DNA from: Lepidodermella squamata
Taxonomy: Eukaryota; Gastrotricha
Direction: 5' to 3'
DNA length: 64,000 bases
Assembly (NCBI GenBank): GCA_047495785.1
Contig: JBLDXI010000009.1
Location: forward strand, 4,836,001-4,900,000
The notes under the pieces are model-generated. The model saw nothing but the letters and a program-made list of their open reading frames with translations. It was not told the DNA's origin and did no database searches. Both the position numbers and the translations under genes were made by a program. Below, piece after piece: positions 20,599 through 31,573 of this stretch (positions within the stretch are counted from its first letter, which is position 1; every line of letters begins with the position of its first letter).

Positions 20599-20964
20599 AT
20601 GTTAGCAGCACTCATTACTCTTTTATCGTTAAACTTTGCCTTAGCTTCTGCTGACCTACACCAAAATTATGTTGCTACAAATTTCCAAGCTAACGAAATA
20701 TCTCGATCAAACAAATTGAGTAGTCAACCATTTTTAAGCATTTTTGCTTCGATTTTCGACTCGTCAACTAAAGAAGCTTGTGCAAAATGTTTCGGCGTCG
20801 ATTGGCCGGCTACGGAGTTGATTCTGAAACAGCACCGCCTCTTCACTGGGTCCAACGATAGGAAAATCATGCGCGCGGCTAATTGTGTACGGCTGAGTGT
20901 CCTGGAACGCATGGCTTTTCTCGTCAAAAGTGGATGTCAGTTTAATACAGCGATGAAAAACTGA
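20599..20964 (+). CDS. Secreted CFG-family protein, FDSSTKEAC type (array member 17)
   Basis: 121 residues from the ATG at 20599, which starts the signal peptide (MLAALITLLSLNFALASA); an in-frame upstream extension is not needed. The core FDSSTKEACAKCFGVDWPA, the middle and NCVRLSVLERMAFLVKSGC are almost the same as in member 15. The spacer before the core differs more, so the mature core is the constrained part. AATAAA is at 21008-21013. It is the last array gene; about 6 kb without genes follows. Confidence 0.88.
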   Translation: MLAALITLLSLNFALASADLHQNYVATNFQANEISRSNKLSSQPFLSIFASIFDSSTKEACAKCFGVDWPATELILKQHRLFTGSNDRKIMRAANCVRLSVLERMAFLVKSGCQFNTAMKN

Positions 20965-23900
20965 CCAAACAAATGTATATTTTTTGTTATGTGCCGCGTT
21001 ATCAGTGAATAAAAATGTGTAAATAACAACAATGTTATATTTTGGGTAAACATCAGTTCTTGAGCCAGAGGTGAAAATCGACCACATTTTTACACATTAA
21101 TGAGCCCGAATATTATATAAATTTCTGAGACATGATGTCTCGTAAATATCAACAATGCTTGCACTCATTACGCGTAAATTGCTATCAGATTTGTTCACGG
21201 GCTTGAATGAAGCATGTAGCAAATCAGATTAAGACGCGTCTTGTTTCGGCATGCATTGAGCGTATCTTGCTAGTCGTTAATTTCAGATTTTCGTGTGGAG
21301 TAGTAATAACAGGCGGCATTTTTCAACTTTGCTAGTTAACCAATTCACCTCAAAAACGGGTCATAATCAATGCACTGAGTATTGAGTCGCGGTCTGTCAG
21401 TCTCAAATGAAGAAGTTATCAGCTCATCTCACCGCATGACATCCCTCCCCATGCAGGAATCATGTGAAGTTATACTCGAGGCAGAATTCGCTGTATTCGA
21501 TCTATATCATAAACTTTGATACAGGCGATGATATAGATATATTTTCATTTTCAAGAACTAAGAATCATTGAGGCATTAGGTTGCTCCAAAATTAAGTATT
21601 CCTCGATATTTTTGCTTTAATTTCAACAAGTGCCATGAATTAATTGAAAATCAAATTTTTCCTTTCATTGTCAACAATTTCCGAAGTCAAAGACGATCTA
21701 AAACCCCGGTTATATCGGTATTTTTGCGCTTAGAATGATTGGATTTCACAAAATCTCAATTTTCTCAGTTCATTTGAATTCGAAAAAGAGATATAGTGAA
21801 AGTTGTTTGAAACGGACCATTTTAAATGGCGCGACCTCAGTCCGTTAAAGACAACTTTCCCTACATGTAATCCGAAAAAGCCCGTCCTTGATAGGTCTTA
21901 AGGTAGCTTTCAATCTTTCTAATTCAGTGGGCAAAATTCAATATTTTGAGCATTATCCATTGTCAGAAATTCAAATCCTTAATTTCCTGCTCTTATCGAG
22001 AAACTTTCAAAAATATTTAAAAAAAATCAGAAGGCACCGTGACTTCATCAGTTATTAGCTGAAAATTCCACATTTAATTAGCAAACTCCTCATATTTACT
22101 CAATGAACTCTTCACTTTTAAATTGTCTTCTTGGCGATGAGCATTCTGTGATTCTGAGATGGCTGTGAATTCGGCCTTTGATTGATACTGAATAGATACT
22201 AAGCACTCCATTTTCACTCACGAAGTCCGCCAGTAGTATCGCCATACCATTATCAGCTGCGCACCACTCTTAATCCGACATTAGTTGACACTCGACCTCG
22301 AACGTTACACTGCGACACGCAACAGGGTACTGCGCCCGCTCGCTACTACTAGTAGGAAGCCCCGCGGATTAAGAGGGCGCGCGCGTGTTGTCACAACGCT
22401 AAATCAAGTCTGCTAAGTAAATAACGCGGCCTTTAAAAAGTACAATATTTACTCAGGCTGTAATTTGCTGACTGGCTGGACGATGATGATGATGAGCGAA
22501 AAGCGGGCGTGGCTAAGTAATATGCCTCATACATATAATCACAAAAATACACATAAATACACGCATATATTCGGCCCACTCCAAGTGAAAACTGAAGAGA
22601 CAGGACCTCTAAATAAATACTTACGATAATAGGCGCGTAGAAAATATTTAGCAGTAAGTATATTATCGTAAAAATTTTCTTACATCAGCTATGTATTGAA
22701 AGCCCATTTTCATCTTGAAAAACACGTAAACGCGCGTGTTATTTTTACATTGCAATGATTATTTCTTGTTATATTTTTCGCCCCAAAAGATGCGAGCCCT
22801 TGTGTAAGGTGTGGAAAAATGATGAATATATGCGCGCACGCGCGATAATTACGCCCTGATAATAGCGGTAATCTGCGCGTATGTGTGCGCTTGTGTGTGT
22901 GTCTAATCTTTTTTGCGCGCACGCTAATGCGCGTTGGTGAGCGCGCACAATATAGGTGTATATATATATGAAAATAATGCAATTTCTCGCGCGCGCGAGG
23001 CCCATCAACAGGTGAATTGGGCGTACGCTGCGCTGCTCTTTTCACGTAATGTTGGTTTAAATACATATCAAAGCCTTGAATTAAACAGCCAATTATCCGC
23101 TTTATTATATTTTTTCACGCGGATTTTATACATTTTAATCGAAACGAACCGGATTAAGTTTTTTTCGCCATTTTTCTGTGAGTTATTTAGTGCACTTGTG
23201 CCTGCCAACTTCGTTCACAAAGGGTTAGAAATGACTTTACTCGTTTGAAATTCCCGAGAGGCTAGTTATATTGTTATTGTTAGAGACGCGGGAAAAAACG
23301 CCTGTAATTTAGCGAATAATAGCTATTGAATGGCCAAAAAATGCGCATATTTATTACAAAAAAAAATATTTGGAAATTCGTCCACAAAATATTTCCTTTC
23401 TAAACTCTATTATTTAGCGAGAGTAACTAAAATAAATTTCTGCGAATCTCTTGATTTTTGATGCTTCTTTATCTCACCCTTTACCTTCTCGTCCTGTATC
23501 ATCAAAAAACTGTCGTGATTAATTTTCATCTTTATTCTCAATCGAAAACAAGCCTGAATGAGAGATGATCCTAATTTTGCACCGAGGGGGAGAATTTAAC
23601 ATAGCATTTTTCTATCACAGCTAGAATATTACGATTGAGCAGCCAGAATTATTGGTAAATTTATTTAAATATACAGATAAATTCCGTCGATAGCAACCTC
23701 ATTTTTACTTGGGCCGTAAATAAAAAATCAATATTTATTGCAGTTTTCCGATATTTAGATAAATATTGCTAGAAAATCTAATTTTAAGTGTATTTTTTTT
23801 TCTTGGCATATATCCTGTCACATCCTGAACTGCTATACAAGTATGTATTTAAGGTTCAATGAGCATGAAATCTTTTCGCGAGTTTTGTTTATTGCACTCG

Positions 23901-26900
23901 TCATTTTTGAACGAACACAAAAATTTAATCTTGAAAATGTTTGAAAAATAATTTTTACGTGACACGCAAACACGTCTATACAGCAGTTAGTAATAGATAT
24001 CGTTATTATTTATCATTAATCTCACTAATTTACATCTCGCGGGTAAAAATGTACCGGCTGCGCGTTGAACAGCTTTTTTCGCTCTATATTGTAAAGAGAC
24101 ATGGCTAGAAAAAAATCAATGCGTTCGCTATTCGAAAATCGCCCGCATTTTTCAAGCACTTTCAGGCTTATTATCATCATCATCAACGCCAGTGTATGTG
24201 TTTTTTTCGCCTCCATCGAGAATTCCTCGATGTTTTATGCGGAGCGATGGGTCATCGCGCTAATTTATGGCATTATTTTTTCGCTTCGATATAGATTTAA
24301 TTTATCCATCTTTTTATAGGTCTTGAGTAGCGGCCGCTTGAATACTCCGTGCTATAGGAAAATCGCTTTACTAAAATACCCCAATCGCCTTAAAATAGGA
24401 AATGTGGTTTCAGAAAGAATGTTTGCTTTTGAATAATTCGAACTTGAATTTCCCCAATTTATAAGCCAGAGTTCAGCTTTGTCCACTAGTTCTCAAGTTG
24501 AAGGATTATATATGGGCCAGCGCGTAAACAAATTGTCTAGCCTAATTGGTTCTGATCCAGTGCAGTTGCTTCCCAATAAATTCTAGAGCTTTTCGAATTT
24601 CAAGCGGATTCGGATTTTTTCGAAATTTTCGGAAAATTCGATCGGAACCAATAAAAATGTATATAATAAATGCAGGTATTTTTGTTTAATTTTTCAGAAT
24701 TTTTCGTAAATATCAGCGTAGCCTGTAAAATCCTATGTACTCATAAATAATTTTTCACTTTAATTTTTGAGAATTTTCTCACCTCAGTTCGAGTATTTTT
24801 TGCTTGTCGAGGTGCTTCATTATCGATTAATTTAGCAGATTTTCATAATATAGCAATGCTATAGGAATATCAAAAAATAATAATTGTCCTTTCGATTCAG
24901 GTCTCAATTTTTCAGGAATATTTAGGATTAATTCCTGCATGAATCTAAATTAGTTTTGGTGTTCCAGGATTTTTTGTTTTTTATGTGACTGTGTTATTCG
25001 AGATGGGAAATGAGCCTGTGAGAAGGAGCGCATCGAGCAGCCTTGCGTTGAAGCGTGATGCTCGCGTTGTAGCTGTTTATTTATAAACATATATCAGTAA
25101 ATTAACCATATCATCCATCGCACATACATCATCTCGTGCCTGTTGTGTAGCTTCTCACTTGACCACGAGCAGAGGCTCTCGATGGCGACAAACAAAACTT
25201 ATAATGACATTATCGTGAGCCAGCGAGCGACTGCTCACTTTGCAATAACAAAAACTTATTATCGCGATGAGATGCGAATATACGCACTAATTGCATTATA
25301 ATATTTTTATTATTATTTTATTTTTTGCCCTTTACGTTTCTCAGCGCGTGTGTATCTTATAGTGGTGTCGCTATAGTAGCCAATAATTTATATCGATATA
25401 TACAAATTTATTTACTCGACTGCGTTTTTCGGCCCCTGAGCGAAAAGTTTTATTACTACGACCGAATGTAAAATTTTGCATACTTATCTAGGCGGAAGTT
25501 TATTTTTCGGCCTAATTTTTGTTGCATTCAATCGCCGTTGCGTCACACACGCGGATTTGCAGTTCCGGTTCCGGTTGTTGTTTACGCCCCACTAGAGTCG
25601 TAATTTACAACAGCCGGTGGAAATTATATTGTCAAAGTAGTACGCGCTCGCTTTGCTGCGTGTAGTTAATTGTCGGCTATTATACTCGTTTGTTTACTGT
25701 TTGCCAATCGGATCTCGCTGGCGACTGGCGACTAGTGACCGACCGATATCATATAAGGCGCAGCTGGCGCGAGTAATTTAGTCGCGCGCACTTGACGACA
25801 CGCGACCCGGTTGTGCGCGTGTGCGCGTAATAAAACAAGCGCGAAAATTACTGCGCGCGCGCGCACTTACCATATCCTCGCGCGCAGCTGGTTAAATTGC
25901 GCACACGCCTCGGTTTGTTTTGCCTGCTAACGTGTTACCGCCACCACCTGTGAGTTGAAGAGTCAGCAGGCCTGTCAACTTCTTGTCGTTGCTATGTTCC
26001 GGAATCTACTACAACAACTCATTTCTTGTTGGGTGAGATGATGGTAGTTACACATGCACACACGACGTGGCTTCTGCTGCTTCTTCATGTTCTCTCCACA
26101 ACTCGAGAGCAAATATACACGTAGATATATGCCTGGACCTCTTCATAGCGACACGCCCCTCTACTTAATTTAGCCGTGTTTACTCGGTCTTCGCGCGCCC
26201 GGAAACTAACAACCGAAAAAACACGCCGTTTTTTTGGCCGCGCGTTGTTAAAAATGCGCGCGTTTTATGCCTCAGGCCAGCTAAAAGCCCCTTGTCGCCG
26301 TACTTCGTCGCCTGGTGTCAAGTTGCCGCAGCTCTAAATTATTATTATTTCCAGCCGTTTGTGTGTAAGTTGTATGTATACTACTGGTTAGTAGGCCGGG
26401 TATCATCGCGCGCTGTCTTCTTACTTATCATCCTCGCATGTACAGTCTACCAGCTTGATTTATAGCGACGCCTGTATTGTGCGCGCTAGTCTCGCGCCGA
26501 CCCGATAATTACCCGCCACTAGCATGTGCGCGTGTTGATAAATGGCTTTTTTGAACTTACCGCTGTTATGCTGTTTCCCAGCAGTGCTCGGGTATGGATA
26601 TATGATAATTAGGCATCTGGTTGCCTGCGCTATCGATCTGCGACACGCGCCAGTGCACAGCAGCTGTTTCACTTGTTTATTTTTTGGCAAAATTGAGTGA
26701 CTCGAACTTTCTGCGAGGAAAACATTACTGCCTCTGATGCGGTTCGCTGAACTTTGTTTGTTATTTATGAATAAAAATTGCATACATTTTAATCGTACCA
26801 TTTTCGCTAAAATTTACGATAATTCTTGACGTTTGCGCTTCCCTAATTATACGTCTTCTAGATCGACTGGACTGTTATTTTTTCCGCCATGTATAAAATA

Positions 26901-27168
26901 GTGTGTATCCGAGGCGTTATTAGGATAGGATCACTAATTTAGTAAAAATAATGAACGATCAGTAATAGGAATGGGGATAGGATAGGGAATGAAAATCAAG
27001 GTAAGCAATTGATGATGGATTGAGACCAAAGTCCATTTTTGGGATCTGAGACCTCTGGGATTTATAAATCACAAAATCGACAAAATGTAAAAAAAATCCG
27101 AAGTTAAATGAGAACATAATTTCTATCCTTGATTTTTTCCTTCCTAGATTTATTGAAGAATTTATATC
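20965..27168. other. 6-kb noncoding region, CpG-rich in parts
   Basis: No frame here has a domain, signal peptide or convincing splice pattern. Two stretches (about 22690-23010 and 25540-26330) are dense in CGCG and GTGCGCG alternation beside TATATA tracts. A poly-pyrimidine acceptor-like TTCCTTCCTAG ends at 27149, just before the Eph-like start at 27169. Part of the region may therefore be a 5' UTR intron or promoter of that gene. Confidence 0.4.
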
Positions 27169-29265
27169 ATGGTTTTGCGGTTGGTTCTGTTAACCCAAGC
27201 TGCGAGTTGGGTTGTCCAAGCCGGTGTGATAAGCAGCGGCTCAAACTGGCAGTCCATGTCTCCATTTCACGTTACGAAACTTGACTCAGGCTGGGGCAAT
27301 GAATGGCTGATACGCGGCTCCAACTGGCGCCACCACGTTCGCCAGAAAATGGTCCCAGGCGGGCAGTTTGACGAGGCTGGACAAGTCCCGGTTGTAGTCA
27401 CCCACGGCTTTTCATCCTGCCCCGATTCGACCCCGCCGAAACGCAATGGCCTATCGTCAAATACCTACCATTTACCTCAAGGAGCGTCTTTGCCAGCTGT
27501 TGTTACCGCTGAGTTCTCGTTTTTGATCAGTGAGGCCTGTATCGAAGCGCAGAGGCCTCATTGCGGGTCTTTGGAGTTATGGATGCTGGAGGGAGTCGCT
27601 CCAGCTTCAAACAGCATGCTAGCCAACGAAACTTACATCACTGCCGGGGCTCAGCAGCAACCGTACACCAGAGCTTCTTTTCTCAGTGACTCGGTAGTTT
27701 GGCCTGGCCAAGCTAATATGGCCTCAATCCCAACTAAGGAAGCGAATAATACTGGAATTAGGAAGTCAACGATTTCCTTTACAATTACGAGACCACCATT
27801 CAAGCTCCAGTTCCGAGATAGGAGAGGGGCTTGTATTGAGGTAACCGATACTCAGTTATCCCTAACGAGTTGCTACGTTGGCTCCGCGAAAAAATCCCTA
27901 CCGTTTGGTATGGCTGAGTCTGTGATGGACGGTGATGAATCAGCAGGGACTACGACGCCATCAAATGGCCCTACGACTCTAGCCCCAATTGGAATGACAA
28001 CACCATCAACGGAAGATCTGCTGTCTGGGCTGGACTGCAAGTGCCCGGCCGGTTATTTCAGACCTAGTAAGGCTTTATTTTACCCAAAATTCAGTATGAA
28101 TAATTTTTCGATTTTTTAGCTTACGATAGATGCGATCCATGCCCTATTGACACATTTTCCGAGTTCCCGCATTCGAATTCATTTTGCACATCATGCCCGT
28201 TGAGATCTTCTGCAGTTTTTACTGGAAGTAAGAGCTGCGTTTGCGACGAAGGCTCTTTCCGAGCACCTGGTGAAGGCGCTGATAAGCCTTGCTCCACCAC
28301 CCCGTCCCAAATTCGTCAACTAGTCGCGACTTATTTCGATGTCTACTCAGTCGCGCTTAACTGGACTGAGCCTGAAGATATGGGCGGCCGGACTGATATC
28401 ACCTACCAAGTCCAATGCGTTGCTGGATGCGATGATGTCGTCATTACGAGGAAGGATCCGCTTGGAGAGTTACGTGTTGCGGATATAAGGGTTAAGGAAT
28501 CGTTGGAGAAATCCTTTGTTACGCTACGCGTCTACTCGCTTAATGGAGTATCTGCTATTGCGGGTCCAAACCACGCAAAATACTTGGAAGCCGTCCTTAC
28601 GCTGAGGTCTTCAGATGCCGATGCGGCTTATGCTCACATTCCAGGTAACTTTTTCGAAATATCTCTAACCTATAGTTTGAGTTAAAGGATCAGAATCCTT
28701 AAATCAAGTTAAGGATGGGACTAGTAGGGAATGAGTCGAAGATAAATATTAGGAACTCATTGAGATATTAGGCACGTTACTTTGTTACCTTGAACTTTAT
28801 CTTTCAGATCGAGTTTTCATTTTGGTTGGAATCTTCGGTGGGGCAGCTCTTGTGGCTGCTTTCTTCCTCGTCTACGGCCTTTGGAGGCACTATAAGGATC
28901 GAAAACGCGGCCAGCCCATCACGGTCATCGTTTCCAGCCAAAGCGATGACGGTCTCGACCCTGGAAAAACGAAAATCGCTAGTCTGACCAGTGAGGATAA
29001 CAACGCACATCTCGGCGATGAGAGCCATCAACAGCCTCTGGTTTCGATAAGCAGTGACGATTATGAGAAGAAGTACACCAAGTTGCCGAGTGGTTCGCCG
29101 AGCAAACAGCCGTTGTTGCTGATGCAGGAAGAGCCGGAGGAGACACCGGCCGCTCAAACAGCTCAATCAACACAACAACTAACCGAGTCCCTATCAGCCC
29201 AAGTTTCGCCTAATTCGACTAACGAAGCTCACATGAGCACCTCAACCTCAGTCTTGTCTTCATAG
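27169..29265 (+). CDS. Eph-like receptor without a kinase domain (first copy)
   Basis: Three exons (27169-28066, 28120-28644, 28808-29265; introns 53 and 163 bp) give 626 residues. A signal peptide (about 1-18) is followed by an ephrin-binding domain, recognised by GSNWRHHVR and FKLQFRDRRGACIEV. A Cys-rich CKCPAGYF/CDPCP/CTSCP region leads to CVCDEGSFRAPGEG, the typical Eph step into FN3. One FN3 domain has ALNWTEPEDMGGRTDITYQV and LRVYSLNGVSAIAGP. The membrane helix is near VFILVGIFGGAALVAAFF. The tail of about 130 residues has several Tyr (DDYEKKYTKL) but no kinase. Normal Eph receptors have two FN3 domains, a kinase and usually a SAM domain. AATAAA at 29686-29691 closes the gene. Confidence 0.85.
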
Positions 29266-31573
29266 AAAGTCTAATCTCTATAACATGATGTAAAGTTATC
29301 GTTGCTACGAGAAAGCGTCCTTAGTTACTGAAGGAAGAAAGTCGTGACGAGAAGTGCCAATTCGGTTGTTGTCGATAACGATGTGCCAAGGTGCTTTAGA
29401 CACGTAACTAAGGACGCTCGAGGTCGTTACTACGCAAAATATGCATAATCACTCGCGAAATTAGCTGGAAGGATATCTTCACTGTGTTCTTTGGTGTCAA
29501 AATACTGTAAATAGCGCTTTGTATATTATTTTAACGGCTTTATCATCTGCACTGCCACGCAAAATGTGTAAAGTAGCTGAAAAATCTCATCATTAACTAA
29601 TCTCAGTCCATTTCATTATTTCTTATCATCATCACCTGTATTATTTTGCGTCTCGTTGAGAAGAAATTATTGTCGAGAAGGTTTTAATAAAAAATTCTGA
29701 ATTTTTTACACGCTGAAAGTCGGACTTTTGATTAAGGGTAAATCGAATTTCAGCCGCAGTGGGCATTTTTTATTGCGAATATTTACCATACCTGGAGCAA
29801 ACACCTCATTAGGCGAGCGGTTGCAGAGTAAACAAGGTGTACGGGGCAGGTATATCCTGATGAGGAAGTCGAAGGTGTGTGGTGTTAACGGGGCACTTCT
29901 CTCTGCTAATGCGGCAGGAAGCGCGCTTGTAAAATAACAATAACAGAAAGAGCCGCCACTCGCTGTTGGCGTAATTTTTGTGGTGTAATGGCGCAATGCA
30001 AAGTCTCATGTGAAATGTATTACAGGAAGCAGAGTAGTAAGCTCTTTTTTGCTGCTCTGGAAGAGCGGTGTCTCCGTGGGCGTTTTTAGCAATGAGTATA
30101 ACCACATCAGAGAAAGTGTACGTCCAGCAATCCAGGTCTACAACCAGGAGCAATTACCGCAGGAAGTCGCAACGCCGCTGAGATTATTTGTGAACTCAGT
30201 GACACGCGACACGCGATATCATTAGTAAAAGAATGTAGGCAGTTACTTGGCACGTAGCAACACCTCAATAAGCTATTTTTGCCAATAATCTCTTTACTTA
30301 TTTTTTACTTCAGCTAGTTTCAGCTTTGTTCAGCTAATTTATATTAAAATCTTCAAAGCGCATCGATGTATCGTTTTATCTTTTACCTGAAAACAGATGC
30401 ACTATAAGAGCTATTTTCTTGCTGGGTCAGCCATCAAATTTAATTATTTTCATTTTGGACAATTTATCAAGCCTGGTTTCCAGCTCGATTGATGATTTGC
30501 TTATAATGGGTTCATAATTAGCAATTAGATGAAAAATCGCATTTCGCAAGACGATCAATCCAATCATACAAGATTTCACGCAAGTGTTTTTAACGTTTCA
30601 AAGGTTCTCAGTTAAAAATCTACTATCTCTGACCTTTCGGCTTGGATGAGTAACAATAAGTCTCCAGCGTACTATCTACCGTACTGCTCGAAAATAATGT
30701 CTGTCTCGACGTAGGGGGCGTTGAATCACGATAAAATTGTGCGTGATGCGTGGTTCTCAGGAAAGGGCCCCTCGAGGAACCGTGTTGGAACGTAAGGAAG
30801 CTGCTTATCGGGGTTATTATGCCTTCGTCTTGCATATTTATGTTTGGAATTTTTCCACTTTTTTTAAGTCGATGATTGTACCGTAATTTACCCCTCATTT
30901 TGATCATAATTTGAAACCACAGTGTTCAGCTGCGTGTCCCCGTCCTTGAAAGGCGAAGAGATCAAATTAGCTGCAATCTATTCCTAATAAAGCCTAATTA
31001 TTAGCCCCATTATTAGCCAAATAAAGCCCAACGATATTCCTAATGTGGATCCATTTGAAATGCATCTCTTGCCTGCTATATATGTCACCTATATAATTTC
31101 GAACCCGATGTTCTTCCAGTTTCCAGTCAATGAACTTTCGGAAAAACCAGCCATAATTATGCTAGTTCAGTCGTAGTTTCGAATAGAATAGAAATTAAGG
31201 CTCTCTGAGTGCTCAGACATGCGTATGCTACGCCATGTGATGTTCAGTGATTTCCGGTATCCAGGATATCTGTAGCGTACCTTGTATGTTGCAATAATGT
31301 ACCTACTTGACCATGAATAGTTCTCAGTACGACCGCTCTTTTTGCATTGCACCCAAGCGTATTCTCACCTACTTATAACGCTACTTATTTTTGAAGATGC
31401 GTAATTACACCGACAAATAGCAGGAAATTTACCTGCACTTGACACCAGGCAAGAGGCCGCCGCAACCACCTGCTATACACCGCATGACGTCATGACAAAA
31501 GTGACACCGCAAATGTAGCGCTGCGCAGTGCGAAACCGAATCCCCACTTGTAAAACGTCCGAAGCTGCAAAAC
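29266..31573. other. 3' UTR of the first Eph-like gene, then intergenic
   Basis: The UTR runs to about 29700 and contains an inverted repeat (29315-29328 with 29404-29417). Beyond it I see no kinase, domain or supported frame, so the receptor does not continue here. The open frame at 30623-30907 (minus) is unsupported. Confidence 0.5.
29315..29417 (+). repeat. 3' UTR stem-loop
   Basis: GCGTCCTTAGTTAC at 29315-29328 pairs perfectly with GTAACTAAGGACGC at 29404-29417 across a 75-base loop. It lies within the transcribed tail, so it could fold in the mRNA. Confidence 0.5.

Noticed and set aside
29266-31573. Missing kinase exon of the first Eph-like gene
   Set aside because: No kinase motif in any frame here, and a stop plus AATAAA precede the region.
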